A DNA stretch of 64,000 bases from Chloroflexota bacterium (GCA_026710825.1 JAPOQH010000030.1:1-64000), one strand, 5' to 3'; numbered from the stretch's first letter, positions 35,174 to 44,703 are shown. The notes: generated by a model from the letters alone, not told the origin. A program made the numbers and translations.

Positions 35174-35995
35174 ATGGCAAACTCCGGCGACGTATTCAGG
35201 TGCCAATTTTGCGGCGCCCAGTACGCGCCGGAGCATCATTTCTGTGGATCGTGCGGAGCCGAGGTCAGAGAGATCGACCGTTTAGAAACCACGCCTCCGC
35301 AGCCTGCACAAACCCAGCGTCCCCTCAATCCGTCGAAAGAATTGGACCGCCTGGCGGGGTCCCCGTATGAACCGCTGGCTAATGCGGGTGTGGCCCCCGC
35401 CGGACAGCTGGATGACGCGATACCCTACTACATACCGACCAATCGCGTTGTCCTGCTCACGGTGCTTAGTTCGGGTCTTTACATATTCTACTGGTTGTAT
35501 GTTACGTGGCGGCAATACCGCGATTACACAGGGGAAACCGCTTTCCCCGTCTTCCACGCGCTGTGCCTGATAGTTCCCGTCTATCAATTTTTCCGATTGC
35601 ACGCCCACATGCAGGTGTATCAGGAACTCATGGAGGCCCGCAGCGTGCCCAGCACGGTCAGTCCACTGCGTGCCGTGTTGATTTACCTCGGAGTCGTATT
35701 GCTCGGATTGGTATCTTTCATGCTACCTACCGAGGGTATGTTGACTCCATCCCAGCAGGTCGCATACGTGGTGATCAACATCGGCCAGACCGTGTTGTTG
35801 GCCTGGATGATTTGGCACGCACAAACGAACATCAACCGGCTCTGGCAGCACTGCCTGGGTGGGAGACTCGGCTCTACACCGCTGGCGCCGGCGGAGGTGG
35901 TTATCACTATCCTGGGGTGCCTATTCGGTTGGGGCATGTTGGCCGTAATACTGATAGATCCAACTCTGCTTCCATCCGACCCTCCTACCGGTTGA
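35174..35995 (+). CDS. Zinc-ribbon membrane protein (DUF4234-like)
   Basis: 273 residues: N-terminal zinc ribbon (CQFCGAQY ... CGSCGAEV, residues 10-31), a proline-rich linker, then four predicted membrane helices (about 95-115, 125-145, 168-186, 198-218, with a further C-terminal helix about 240-260). PTNRVVLLTVLSSGLYIFYWLY resembles DUF4234 proteins. Function unknown; the ribbon would face the cytoplasm. It follows the FAH gene by 37 bases, so it may share a transcript. Confidence 0.7.
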   Translation: MANSGDVFRCQFCGAQYAPEHHFCGSCGAEVREIDRLETTPPQPAQTQRPLNPSKELDRLAGSPYEPLANAGVAPAGQLDDAIPYYIPTNRVVLLTVLSSGLYIFYWLYVTWRQYRDYTGETAFPVFHALCLIVPVYQFFRLHAHMQVYQELMEARSVPSTVSPLRAVLIYLGVVLLGLVSFMLPTEGMLTPSQQVAYVVINIGQTVLLAWMIWHAQTNINRLWQHCLGGRLGSTPLAPAEVVITILGCLFGWGMLAVILIDPTLLPSDPPTG

Positions 35996-36144
35996 TGGAC
36001 GAATAATCCACTGCTCTGTTTTCATTTTTTGCGTTTTCGGTTGGATCCCAGGGCTCCGACTGATCCAAATACCAATCATCGACCGAACCCGCGACGTTCC
36101 CTACACAGGGAAGGGTTCAATATTCAATCAAGGCTGGCTATCAA

Positions 36145-37665
36145 ATGTTCTGGGTAATCGCAATATTTGGCGTGTATTTCGCAATGCTGATCGCCATAGC
36201 GGTCGCCGGCATGCGCCGGATGCACGACATGTCCGAGTACGTGCTCGGCGGCCGCCGTCTCAGCAGCATCACTGCCGCCCTCAGCGCCGGCTCATCTACA
36301 ACAAGCGCGTGGACCATGTTGGCATTGCCCGCGTTGGCATTCACCAACGGCGCCGTTGAAATCTGGGTCCCTGTCGCCATCGTTGTTGGTGTCTGGTTGA
36401 GTTGGACGCTGATTGCCGGAAGGTTGCGGCGCTACACCATTGCGGCCGGCGACGTGCTGACCATACCCGAGTTCCTCGAGGTTCGGTTCGGAGACCGGAC
36501 CGGCATCCTGAGAACGGCGGCGGCCCTGATTACCATCCTGTTCGTGATCTTTTACGTCAGCTCAGGACTGGTGGGTGGCGCGAAACTCCTGGACACCATA
36601 TTCGGCCTGGATTACGCCACTGGAGTGATTCTGACCCTAGTCGCTATCGCCTCCTACACTCTCATCGGCGGCTTCATGGCAGTCTCGCGCACCGATGTAA
36701 CGCAGGCCCTCCTCATGTTGGTCAGCCTGCTCATCATGGTGGTGGCCCTGACCGGTTGGACGCAAAATCCTCTTTTGCACATCACCAGTTATTCGTCCGA
36801 TTGGCTCAACCCATTCAACACCGCGGATGGCCTTCCCGTGTCGCTGCCCATAATATTGTCCATCGCAGGTTGGGCGGTCGGCGGATTGGGAGCGCAACGC
36901 ATCCTGCAGAGGTTCATGGCGTTGCAGCGCGACGACCAGGTGGCCAAGAGCCGCCGCATGTCGGTGGCATGGATATCAGCGGTATTCCTGTCGGCGGTGC
37001 TGTTGGGTGTGGTGGCCCGTCCCGCCCTGGCGGAGATGGGTCTGCTCGGGGAGGCCGCCGACCCTGAACGGGTCTATCTCATCATGTCCGAGGTGTTTTT
37101 CCACCCGGTGATTACCGGCGTGCTGCTGACTGCTGTGATTGCGGCGGTGATGAGCACAGCAGACTCTCAACTGCTGTTGGCGTCCGCAGTTGCCGCGGAC
37201 GACTTGCCAATCATCAAGGACGTGACTTACCGGATGTCGGGGGATGCCCGGGTCTGGTTGGGTCGAGCCTTGCTGATCGCTATTGGAGCAGTGTCGGCCC
37301 TGGTGTCCATCTTTTACCCTGGCTCAATATCCAACTTGGTGAGTTACGCCTGGGGAGGGATGGGAGCGGCTTTCGGTCCGGTAACGCTATTGGCGCTCTA
37401 CTGGCGGCGGTTCAACATGTGGGGCGCCGCAGCATCCATTATCGCGGGCACGGTGGCAGCGTCCATGTGGGCGATGCTGCACGGCGGTCCCTCTGGTATC
37501 TGGGACATTCAACCTGCCACGCCGGGATTCGTCATCGCATCCCTGGCCGCCGTAGTGGTCGCTGGTTTGACTCCCCAACCGATGGCCGAGGTTGTCAGGC
37601 TGTTCGACAGTGTGAATCCAACAGGCAATGTGCCGCCAGCCCAAACACCGACAGTAGCCGATTAA
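36145..37665 (+). CDS. Sodium:solute symporter family protein
   Basis: 506 residues, about 13 predicted helices, SSS family (PutP/PanF-like). Typical elements: DMSEYVLGGRRLSSITAALSAGSSTTSAW in the first helices, GDVLTIPEFLEVRFGDR, ALITILFVIFYVSSGLVGGAKL, YTLIGGFMAVSRTDVTQA, and MSTADSQLLLASAVAADDL with the sodium-site serine. It imports an organic solute with sodium; substrate unknown. Four bases separate its stop from the convergent unknown gene. Confidence 0.92.
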   Translation: MFWVIAIFGVYFAMLIAIAVAGMRRMHDMSEYVLGGRRLSSITAALSAGSSTTSAWTMLALPALAFTNGAVEIWVPVAIVVGVWLSWTLIAGRLRRYTIAAGDVLTIPEFLEVRFGDRTGILRTAAALITILFVIFYVSSGLVGGAKLLDTIFGLDYATGVILTLVAIASYTLIGGFMAVSRTDVTQALLMLVSLLIMVVALTGWTQNPLLHITSYSSDWLNPFNTADGLPVSLPIILSIAGWAVGGLGAQRILQRFMALQRDDQVAKSRRMSVAWISAVFLSAVLLGVVARPALAEMGLLGEAADPERVYLIMSEVFFHPVITGVLLTAVIAAVMSTADSQLLLASAVAADDLPIIKDVTYRMSGDARVWLGRALLIAIGAVSALVSIFYPGSISNLVSYAWGGMGAAFGPVTLLALYWRRFNMWGAAASIIAGTVAASMWAMLHGGPSGIWDIQPATPGFVIASLAAVVVAGLTPQPMAEVVRLFDSVNPTGNVPPAQTPTVAD

Positions 37666-37668
37666 CCG

Positions 37669-38289
37669 TCAAACCCCCAACGCCACCTGCACCATGCGTT
37701 TTTCCAACGACAGGGCCAGTTCGGTCGTCAAATCGGTCCGTTCGTGCTCGCCGATGGTGCCAACGAAGGCGACTCCAAGCAGGCGGCCGACGCGGAAATC
37801 TATCACGGTAGAAGCCAACAATCCTGCGGGTCCGCCCTGGAGCACGCGCAAGCCCGTCGCTTCGTCATAAAATCCCTGTGCGTCAATCCGATCGACGGAG
37901 ATGATCTGCTGCCCGGATCCCACACTTTCTCCAACGTTGTCCTCGAAATCCTTTACGAAAATATCGGACATCCAACCCGACACCTGCTCCGGATTCTCGA
38001 ACAAGTGGACCACGGTTGCACCCACAAAGTTGGTACCACTGGTTGGCGACACATCGGACGTCGGCACAAACTCACGCATGAATCCGCCGATGCGTCCGGC
38101 GTTCCGAAAGCGGTCAACGGTGCTGTCTTTGAAACCGTTCTCGGCCATCTCGGCGTTGTCCAGCGTGCCCGAACGGGCCAATTGATACCCGCGGAGATCA
38201 TCGGGGAGATCAGTTGCGTCCAACGTCATATACTCGAGGTCGGCTTCGCCCACGCGGTAGGTGGCGGTCCATAATGGATTGGATGACAC
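37669..38289 (-). CDS. Unknown 206-residue soluble protein
   Basis: GTG start at 38289, nine bases after GGAGG. The sequence is soluble, rich in Asp and Gly, with NFVGATVVHLFENPEQVSGWMSDIF and DFRVGRLLGVAFVGTIGEH; it may resemble lipid- or surface-binding proteins with an alpha/beta fold, but I recognise no family. No signal peptide. It lies convergent to the symporter gene and 69 bases downstream of the BNR gene, the spacer holding a palindrome. Confidence 0.6.
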   Translation of the reverse strand: MSSNPLWTATYRVGEADLEYMTLDATDLPDDLRGYQLARSGTLDNAEMAENGFKDSTVDRFRNAGRIGGFMREFVPTSDVSPTSGTNFVGATVVHLFENPEQVSGWMSDIFVKDFEDNVGESVGSGQQIISVDRIDAQGFYDEATGLRVLQGGPAGLLASTVIDFRVGRLLGVAFVGTIGEHERTDLTTELALSLEKRMVQVALGV

Positions 38290-38317
38290 TGCGGTGATTC
38301 CTCCGAACCCTGCGTCG

Positions 38318-38345
38318 GTAGGGGCGAATGATTATTCGCCCCTAC
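38318..38345. repeat. Intergenic palindrome (dispersed family, copy 2)
   Basis: GTAGGGGCGAAT (38318-38329), GATT loop, ATTCGCCCCTAC (38334-38345), a perfect 12-base stem. Lies between the BNR gene and the unknown gene downstream of it on the minus strand. Confidence 0.7.
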
Positions 38346-38358
38346 TCATGATGGGCGA

Positions 38359-39435
38359 CTAGGCCGCAACCATAGGATAGACGTGGCGTCCCCGGGACAT
38401 TTCGACCGGTACGTCGGTCCGTGTCCACTCGTTGCCGCCGTCGTTGCTGCAATAGACGTGGCCGTCCCGGTCGCAGCAGTAGACGTTCTTCGGAGCGTTG
38501 CGATCGATGGCGATCTGGAACATACGGGCCGGCGCGACTTCGCCCAAGTCTACCCTTTCCCAAGTCTCGCCGGCGTCAGTCGAACGCACCAGTACCCCAG
38601 CGTCAACGGTCCCAGCCGGAGCGCTTCCACCGCCGGCGCCGGCCGCCAGGTACATGTTGCTAGGGTTCGTCGGATCCACCACCAAGTCGCGGCAATAACT
38701 TCCGCCCTCGAACATCTCCTCGATGGGTACGAATTCCCAGGACTGGCCCCGCTCTCGGCTGCGGAACATCGCCAATTGCGTAATGATGTACACGAGCCCC
38801 GGCGATGAGGGATTCACCTGAACGCCGTGAAGGTCCACCGGACCCAAGCGTGTGTAGTGTCCGTCAGTGATGCAGGACCAGGTTTCTCCGCCATCGGTGG
38901 ACTTGATCAGTCCCCCTACTTCGATTGCGCCGTACACGTCGCCTGGATGGGCCGGATCGATGCTGATGCCGATGACGCGCTTGCATATTTCGTGGGGATT
39001 CATGGTGATATGAGGATGCACCAGGCCCTCGGTGTTCATTTGACGCCAGGTGTCGCCCCCGTCGTCAGATCTGCAGACCCGACCTGCATCATACCCGGCG
39101 AACATGATGCTGGCGTCGTTGGGGTGGACGGCCAGCGACCACACGTCGCCGCTCAGTGTGTCCGTTCGGCGCCAGTTTTGGCCCCGGTCATCGGTGCGGT
39201 ACACACCGTCCTGGGTGCCAGCGAAAATGGTTGCCGGTTGCTCCGGATGTGCCACAAGCGCCCGCACTTGCGGGTTTTCCGGCAGGCCATTCTCAATGGC
39301 GGCCCACTGGGATTCGCCCTCGGTCAGGCGGTACATCCCGCCTTCGCCCAGTGGTGTGCCCTCTGCTCCTATAATGAGTGCGCTCTCGCCAGCCAGGCCG
39401 ACGTATACGTTGGTGTGGTGTGCGGTCATTGTCAT
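38359..39435 (-). CDS. BNR-repeat/sortilin-like beta-propeller
   Basis: 358 residues with repeated Asp-box motifs: YRTDDRGQNWRR, CRSDDGGDTWRQ, IKSTDGGETWSC, FRSRERGQSWEF, VRSTDAGETWER, YCSNDGGNEWTR. Such propellers occur in sialidases, sortilin and photosystem II assembly proteins; the catalytic residues of sialidases are not evident, so binding is more likely. No signal peptide. GAGGAG precedes the ATG. Own promoter at 39478-39506. Ligand unknown. Confidence 0.85.
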   Translation of the reverse strand: MTMTAHHTNVYVGLAGESALIIGAEGTPLGEGGMYRLTEGESQWAAIENGLPENPQVRALVAHPEQPATIFAGTQDGVYRTDDRGQNWRRTDTLSGDVWSLAVHPNDASIMFAGYDAGRVCRSDDGGDTWRQMNTEGLVHPHITMNPHEICKRVIGISIDPAHPGDVYGAIEVGGLIKSTDGGETWSCITDGHYTRLGPVDLHGVQVNPSSPGLVYIITQLAMFRSRERGQSWEFVPIEEMFEGGSYCRDLVVDPTNPSNMYLAAGAGGGSAPAGTVDAGVLVRSTDAGETWERVDLGEVAPARMFQIAIDRNAPKNVYCCDRDGHVYCSNDGGNEWTRTDVPVEMSRGRHVYPMVAA

Positions 39436-39477
39436 TGCTCACTCTCCTCGAGACGAACCTGATTGAGTGTTTCGCCG

Positions 39478-39506
39478 ATTGTTGGCGGTATCGCTTCCCT
39501 TGTCAA
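39478..39506 (-). promoter_or_regulatory. Putative promoter of the BNR gene
   Basis: Minus strand: TTGACA (39501-39506), 17-base spacer, AACAAT (39478-39483). The start point near 39471 gives a leader of about 35 bases. Confidence 0.5.
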
Positions 39507-39520
39507 GCGCATGAACGCAA

Positions 39521-40453
39521 TTACGGCCACATGATCCAGCCAGTGCGATCGGTGCGTGCCCGGAAAAGGTGTCCGCCGCCGGTTGTAACATACAGCGTGC
39601 GCATGTCTGCATCGCCAAAGCAACAGTTGGTGGGCCGGTCGACGCGCATGTGATGAGTCTCCAACACCCGACCGGTGGGAGAAAACACATAGATCATCGG
39701 GCCCGGGCCCGCGGCTTCCCAACCGGCGCAGACGACGATGTTGCCGTCGACGTCCAGAGTCATGCCGTCCACGCCTCGCTGAACGCCCTGGCTACCCTGC
39801 CCGCGCGAATCGCCGTTAGACGCGCCGCCATCGATTCCGAAGGTATGGAGGGTAGTGTACGACCCGAGCGACCCGTCGTCGTTGATAGGGTATGCGCGTA
39901 GTTCGCGCCGACGGTCGGCGCCGTAGTCGCTCTGCGCGATGTATAGGGTCTTCTGGTCGCGGCTGATCAGGATGCCGTTAGGTCGGCTGATATCGGTGGT
40001 CGCCCGCACCAACTCCCATTGATCGTTCCCCTTGGGATCCAGGCGCAGCACCGACATATGGTCCAGTTCCGGTGGCCCGCTATCGCCGATCCCCGAATAC
40101 GGGTCGGTGAACCAGATGCGTCCTGATTTGTCCACCACCAGGTCGTTGGGATTGTTGTGCCGTTTGCCGTCCAGCAAATGCGGCATGGACGTCGCAGTTT
40201 GGGTGGCTGCGTCGAATCGGGCGATGCGGCGCCTACCCTGCTGGCATCCGTACAGGTTCCCCTGGGCATCGAAACACAATCCGTTGGTGTTGAACGCTTC
40301 AGTGAAATACTCGGTAACCTTGCGGGTATTGGGGTCGTAGCGCAGGATCTGGGAAGCGGGGATGTGGGTGAATAACAACGCCTCGCCATCCCAGACTGGC
40401 CCTTCCGTGGTCCCTCCATAGGGGCCGGCCACCAGTTCAAAGTTCCAGGACAT
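39521..40453 (-). CDS. SMP-30/gluconolactonase-type beta-propeller (second copy)
   Basis: 310 residues of the SMP-30 family. TEGPVWDGEALLFTHIPASQ, NTNGLCFDAQGNLYGCQQG, HNNPNDLVVDKSGRIWFTDPYSG, RPNGILISRDQKTLYIAQSD and GVDGMTLDVDGNIVVCAGW mark successive blades with the metal-site glutamate, asparagine and aspartate. It is distinct from the copy at 2143-3060. GGAGG precedes the ATG. It lies downstream of a permease gene on the same strand but is separated from it by a palindrome. Substrate unknown. Confidence 0.88.
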   Translation of the reverse strand: MSWNFELVAGPYGGTTEGPVWDGEALLFTHIPASQILRYDPNTRKVTEYFTEAFNTNGLCFDAQGNLYGCQQGRRRIARFDAATQTATSMPHLLDGKRHNNPNDLVVDKSGRIWFTDPYSGIGDSGPPELDHMSVLRLDPKGNDQWELVRATTDISRPNGILISRDQKTLYIAQSDYGADRRRELRAYPINDDGSLGSYTTLHTFGIDGGASNGDSRGQGSQGVQRGVDGMTLDVDGNIVVCAGWEAAGPGPMIYVFSPTGRVLETHHMRVDRPTNCCFGDADMRTLYVTTGGGHLFRARTDRTGWIMWP

Positions 40454-40511
40454 ATCCGTCGTACCTCCGTATCTGGTGGGAGCAGTTTAGCACGAAGGTG
40501 AGTACCATTGA

Positions 40512-40540
40512 TTGAGGGGCGAATCATTTTCGCCCCTCAA
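40512..40540. repeat. Intergenic palindrome (dispersed family, copy 3)
   Basis: TTGAGGGGCGAA (40512-40523), five-base loop, TTCGCCCCTCAA (40529-40540). Lies between the first transporter module and the SMP-30 gene; it could end the permease transcript on the minus strand. Confidence 0.7.
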
Positions 40541-40566
40541 AAGAGTTCGTCCGATTGCGGTTGAGA

Positions 40567-41499
40567 TTACCTGCCCCGCAATCTCGGATCCAGGGTGTCG
40601 CGCAACGCGTCTCCCAGGAAGTTGATGGCGAAAACCACCACCGAGATCGCTATGCCGGGGAACACCGCCAGCCACCAGGCAATCCGGATTTCCTCAGTCC
40701 CGCGGGTCAGCATGCCGCCCCAGGTGGGAATATCTGGCGGGACACCCACGCCGAGGAAGGACAGCGACGCCTCGATGATGATGGCGAAACCCAGTGTGAT
40801 AGTTCCCAGCACGATGTAGCTGGCAATTACGTTGGGCAGAATATGCTTCAGCATGATTCTGATCGAACCGGCCCCGATGGCTTGCGCTGCCAGGGTATAG
40901 TCCAGTTCTTTGATGCTCAACACTTGGGAGCGTATCACTCTGATGGTTCCAGGTAAGAGGATTACCAACAGCGCAATGATCACGTTGTTGGCCGAGCCAC
41001 CCAGTACTGCGACCAACCCCAGTGCCAGGATGATTGGGGGGAAGGCCATCATAGCGTCGACGACGCGTTGTATCGCAAGGTCAAAAGCTCCGCCGATGTA
41101 GGCGCTCAGAATCCCGATGAGTGCGCCCAGGGTTACGCCGATCCCTACGCTGAGCAGTCCGACATAGATCGAAATTTGCGACCCCGCGATCAGGCGGCTG
41201 AGTTCATCCCTGCCCAGGTGGTCGCTGCCCAGCCAGGCACCGGGCTGCGGCGGCATGTATTTATCTTCGTGGGCACGCACATCCAGCGGATCGTGGGGCA
41301 AAACGCCCGGCACGACGTAGGAAACCACCGCTGCCAGTACCGTTAACAACACGATGATAGCGCTAATTGCTCCCAACGGCTTGGATCTGGCAAACGCCAC
41401 CAGTTTTTGCACCTGCGTTTGCCGCGGGCGCATATCCAGCAGTTGGGCCTCGGCGTCGGCGGCTATTGTCGCCCCTTGTCCCGGATTAGTGGTAGTCAT
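40567..41499 (-). CDS. Peptide/nickel-type ABC permease, DppC-like (module A)
   Basis: 310 residues, about six helices, OppC/DppC family inner-membrane component. Carries the binding-protein-dependent transport loop (EAA-like segment around QAIGAGSIRIMLKHILPNV) that docks the ATPase, and WGGMLTRGTEEIRIAWWLAVFPGIAISVVVFAINFLGD near the end. GGAGA precedes the ATG. Third gene of module A; closely similar to module B's DppC at 44800-45714. No ATPase gene belongs to either module. Confidence 0.93.
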   Translation of the reverse strand: MTTTNPGQGATIAADAEAQLLDMRPRQTQVQKLVAFARSKPLGAISAIIVLLTVLAAVVSYVVPGVLPHDPLDVRAHEDKYMPPQPGAWLGSDHLGRDELSRLIAGSQISIYVGLLSVGIGVTLGALIGILSAYIGGAFDLAIQRVVDAMMAFPPIILALGLVAVLGGSANNVIIALLVILLPGTIRVIRSQVLSIKELDYTLAAQAIGAGSIRIMLKHILPNVIASYIVLGTITLGFAIIIEASLSFLGVGVPPDIPTWGGMLTRGTEEIRIAWWLAVFPGIAISVVVFAINFLGDALRDTLDPRLRGR

Positions 41500-41543
41500 T
41501 CTGCTAATTCTCCGTAGTCACTTGCGGTTGTTCCGCGCTTGCT

Positions 41544-42500
41544 CTAGGCGTACCGAATCCGCGGATCCAACAGCCCGTACAGCAAATCAACCAGCAGATT
41601 GATGATAACTATGGACACCGCTATGACGATGATGATGGCTTGGATCGTTGGGAAGTCCCGTTGGAACACCGTTTCAATCAGCAGAGTGCCGATTCCAGGT
41701 ACTTTGAAGATGCTTTCAATGATGACCGTGCCACCGAACAGGCGGCCGAACTGCCAGCCGGAGATTGTCAGGATAGGGAGCACGGCATTCTTCAGACCAT
41801 GGCGGACCAGGACGATGCGCTCCGCCAAACCTTTGGCCCGGGCTGTCCGCATATAGTCCTCGCGGATGATTTCCATCATAGACGAGCGCGTCACCCTCGC
41901 GATGAACGCCATGTCGTAGAATCCGAGCGCCAAGGCTGGAAGGAACATCTGCTGGATGTTTTTCCACGGATCGTCCCATAAGTCTGCGTAACCCAATGGC
42001 GGCAGCCACCCGAATCCTCGGGACAATACCAGCACCACCAACAAACCCGCAAAGAAGGTAGGTATGGATATACCCACCAGTGCGATGACTCTCGAGAAAT
42101 AATCGATCACGCTGTCCGGTTTGATGGCCGAAATGACACCCAGGGGCACTGCGAAAACGACAGCAATGATGATCGCCAACACCGCCAGTTCGAGCGTGCG
42201 GAAGATCCGGTCTCCTACCAACTTGGTGACCGGCCGTCCCGACCTCCAGATGGAAGTGCCCAGATCTCCCCGCAGCAGACCTCCGATCCAATCCACGTAC
42301 TGGATGACGATGGGCCGGTCCGTCCCTAATTGCCGGCGCAGGTCCTCCAATTCTTCCTGGGTGAAAGAGGCATCACCTTCGCTGAGGATTACCAGCGCGG
42401 GGTCTCCCGGTAGGAGTCGCATCACCGTGAATACGATAATGGACACCAGCAGCACCGTAGGAATAATCAGCGCAACGCGTTTCAATGCGTACTGTCGCAT
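41544..42500 (-). CDS. Peptide/nickel-type ABC permease, DppB-like (module A)
   Basis: 318 residues, six helices. MRQYALKRVALIIPTVLLVSIIVF and MRLLPGDPALVIL are family openings; ARAKGLAERIVLVRHGLKNAVLPI is the ATPase-docking loop; the end LLYGLLDPRIRYA is typical. GGAAGG precedes the ATG. Pairs with the DppC-like gene 44 bases downstream. Near-duplicate of the gene at 45758-46711. Confidence 0.94.
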   Translation of the reverse strand: MRQYALKRVALIIPTVLLVSIIVFTVMRLLPGDPALVILSEGDASFTQEELEDLRRQLGTDRPIVIQYVDWIGGLLRGDLGTSIWRSGRPVTKLVGDRIFRTLELAVLAIIIAVVFAVPLGVISAIKPDSVIDYFSRVIALVGISIPTFFAGLLVVLVLSRGFGWLPPLGYADLWDDPWKNIQQMFLPALALGFYDMAFIARVTRSSMMEIIREDYMRTARAKGLAERIVLVRHGLKNAVLPILTISGWQFGRLFGGTVIIESIFKVPGIGTLLIETVFQRDFPTIQAIIIVIAVSIVIINLLVDLLYGLLDPRIRYA

Positions 42501-42529
42501 AGCTTTTGCCTTCCGTTCCGACGCGACAT

Positions 42530-42555
42530 AGGGGCGACTCTTGAGTCGCCCCTAC
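42530..42555. repeat. Intergenic palindrome (dispersed family, copy 4)
   Basis: TAGGGGCGACT (42530-42540), CTTG loop, AGTCGCCCCTA (42545-42555). It stands between the binding-protein gene and the DppB gene inside module A, where it could lower permease expression relative to the binding protein. Confidence 0.7.
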
Positions 42556-42579
42556 TTTAGATCGTCAAACCGTTGTCGG

Positions 42580-44526
42580 TTAGCGGTCCAACCACAAGTC
42601 TTCGTGCTTGAACTGGTACTGCACGGTGGACGGGGCGTTGAATCCCTTCACGTCCCGGTGCACCAGCCAGAACAACTGACCAAGCTGCATGGTGACCCAG
42701 TGGTTGTCCTCGAAGCTGTGGAGCCAGAGCTCGGCTTCCTTGTTGATCTCGCGCCGGGCGTCGGGATCAAGTTCTACCTTCTGGCTTTCGAACCAGTCGT
42801 CAACCAGCGCGCTCGACCAGTCGGTATAGTTGCGGGTGCCGCCCTTGCGGTATACGCCGCCATAAACAGCGTCAGCGTCGAACACAACCATGCCTTCGCC
42901 CTGGCAGCTGATTTCCCAGTCGCCGGATGAGCCTTCTGCGCGCGAGGTGCCGTACTTGGCGTAGCCCGCGGCGCTGGGCAAGGTCTCGATGTCGCCGGTA
43001 ATGCCCAAGGCATCCTGCAACTGCTGCTTCACAATCTGGCACTGGTCGGGGTAGTTGCCGACCTGGCGCACGGTGTACTTCACTTCGAACCCGTCGGCAA
43101 CACCGGCCTCAGCCATCAGTTCCTTTGCGCGGGCTAGGTCTTCCTGTCCGCCGGGGGTGTCCTTGGCGCGGATGCCCGGCCAGTCCATGCAAACTTCGTT
43201 GGCGTGGGCCAGACCCATGAGCGGGCAGTAGCTGCCGCCGGAGTTGTCGAAGACGCGCTCGTCAATCTCCTGCCGGTCCACGGCCAGGTTGATGGCCTGG
43301 CGTACCTGGTGGCTCTGGAACTGCGGCTTCTTGACGTTGAGCATCAAGCCCCAGTTGGTGCCGGCTGCGATCGGGTGCGCCACGTACTCGCCATTAGTGC
43401 TCTTTTCCAGGTCGAAGTACTGGGTCGGGGATAGGTTGGTGAATCCGCCGTTCGCCATGTCCAAGCCGCCCGCCTCAAACTGGGCGATCAGCCGGTCCTT
43501 GGCGGTGCCGGGGAAGATGTAATGTTCAATCCGGTCAACGAAGGGAAGTCCGTCCTTAAAGTAGTCTTGGTTTTTGTTGACCTTGTAGAAGTCGCCAACC
43601 TGGTATTCTTCCAGGATGAACGGGCCCGAGGTCGTTCCCCGCTCTATGATGTTCTCACCGAGGTTCAGGAAGCAGGGATTGGCAGCGTCGCGGACCGCGC
43701 AGTTGGGGTCTGAGTCAAGCTGGTGCCCAGGCAGAACCTTGGCATAGTCGATGGCCAGGAACTTGATGAACGCGCCGGATGCAAACTGGAGGTTGAACTC
43801 CACGGTTTTGTCATCTATGGCCCGCAGCACTGCGTCCTGGTTGGTGGGAGTGCAGTCTCCGCCGGCCTTGTCGGCCACTTCCATCTTGACGGTGTAGTTG
43901 CGCCAGAGGCCGGAGCGTCCCGTGCTATTGCAGGGGTTTGCATAGCGGGAGTGGGTGCTGATGATGTCGGCCGACGTGATCTCGGTGCCGTCGGTCCACT
44001 GCATGTTGTCGCGCAGGTGGAACGTGTAGGTCAGACCGTCGTCGCTGACGTCCCACGATTCGGCCAGGTCGCCAGTGATGGCGTTGGTGTCAACCGGATC
44101 GTATTGCACGATCTGGTTGTACAACTGCGAGTAGGAAATCACGCTGGATAGCGACGAGGAACCCAACGGATCCCAGTCCTTGGTGTCTGCATAAGCGGAC
44201 ATGAGGAGGGTGCCGCCGTATATCGGTCCCGCGCTGGGCGTCGGCGTGGCAACCACACGAGGCGTCGCGGTAGGCGCCGGGGTGTTCGTAGGCCGGGCCG
44301 TAGCCGCCATGGCTTCCGGAATAGGGGTATTGGTCGGCCCCATCGCGGCCGGAGCTTCGGTAGCGGCTGCAGCCTGCTGCTCCTGAGCGGCCGGAGCTTG
44401 TTGCTCCTGAGCGGCAGGGGCGGTTTCCTCAGCCCCGCCGCAGGCAACGCCGACCATCAGTGCAACGACGCCGGCCGCAAGCAGCAGCGTCCGCAGGGAC
44501 AGTCGGCCTAGAATAGATGGCTTCAT
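42580..44526 (-). CDS. Solute-binding lipoprotein, SBP_bac_5 family (module A)
   Basis: 648 residues: lipoprotein signal with lipobox VACGG near residue 29, a long Ala/Gln/Pro/Thr-rich linker (about 32-100), then a family 5 extracellular solute-binding domain: YGGTLLMSAYADTKDWDPLG, ITGDLAESWDVSDDGLTYTFHLRDNMQWTDG-type segment, INLAVDRQEIDERVF, and a C-terminal lobe with DPDARREINKEAELWL. Binds peptides or another solute for the DppBC-like permeases downstream. GGGAGG precedes the ATG. Strongly similar along its length to the module B protein. Confidence 0.93.
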   Translation of the reverse strand: MKPSILGRLSLRTLLLAAGVVALMVGVACGGAEETAPAAQEQQAPAAQEQQAAAATEAPAAMGPTNTPIPEAMAATARPTNTPAPTATPRVVATPTPSAGPIYGGTLLMSAYADTKDWDPLGSSSLSSVISYSQLYNQIVQYDPVDTNAITGDLAESWDVSDDGLTYTFHLRDNMQWTDGTEITSADIISTHSRYANPCNSTGRSGLWRNYTVKMEVADKAGGDCTPTNQDAVLRAIDDKTVEFNLQFASGAFIKFLAIDYAKVLPGHQLDSDPNCAVRDAANPCFLNLGENIIERGTTSGPFILEEYQVGDFYKVNKNQDYFKDGLPFVDRIEHYIFPGTAKDRLIAQFEAGGLDMANGGFTNLSPTQYFDLEKSTNGEYVAHPIAAGTNWGLMLNVKKPQFQSHQVRQAINLAVDRQEIDERVFDNSGGSYCPLMGLAHANEVCMDWPGIRAKDTPGGQEDLARAKELMAEAGVADGFEVKYTVRQVGNYPDQCQIVKQQLQDALGITGDIETLPSAAGYAKYGTSRAEGSSGDWEISCQGEGMVVFDADAVYGGVYRKGGTRNYTDWSSALVDDWFESQKVELDPDARREINKEAELWLHSFEDNHWVTMQLGQLFWLVHRDVKGFNAPSTVQYQFKHEDLWLDR

Positions 44527-44674
44527 ATCGGTGTGAACCTCCCAACGTCGTTACGACGGTTGTGTAATATCCCCGGCATGACAGCGAAATGCTGCACGCT
44601 TTGGAGTAGTATCAATAAACCCCCGGTAATGACCAATTGTGAAATCAGCCACAATCCGCGAGTTGTGGGCGAGA

Positions 44675-44703
44675 ATGTTAACCCAGTGCAAAACCCATGT
44701 CAA
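44675..44703 (-). promoter_or_regulatory. Promoter of transporter module A
   Basis: Minus strand: TTGACA (44698-44703), 17-base spacer, TAACAT (44675-44680). The start point near 44668 gives a leader of about 140 bases containing a small CGTCG-TTA-CGACG palindrome (44545-44557). The -35 region TTGACATGG is identical to that of module B. Confidence 0.65.

Noticed and set aside
42580-44526. Modules A and B as nickel- or haem-specific transporters
   Set aside because: Family 5 binding proteins carry many ligands and no specificity-determining motif can be read by eye; only the broad class is given.
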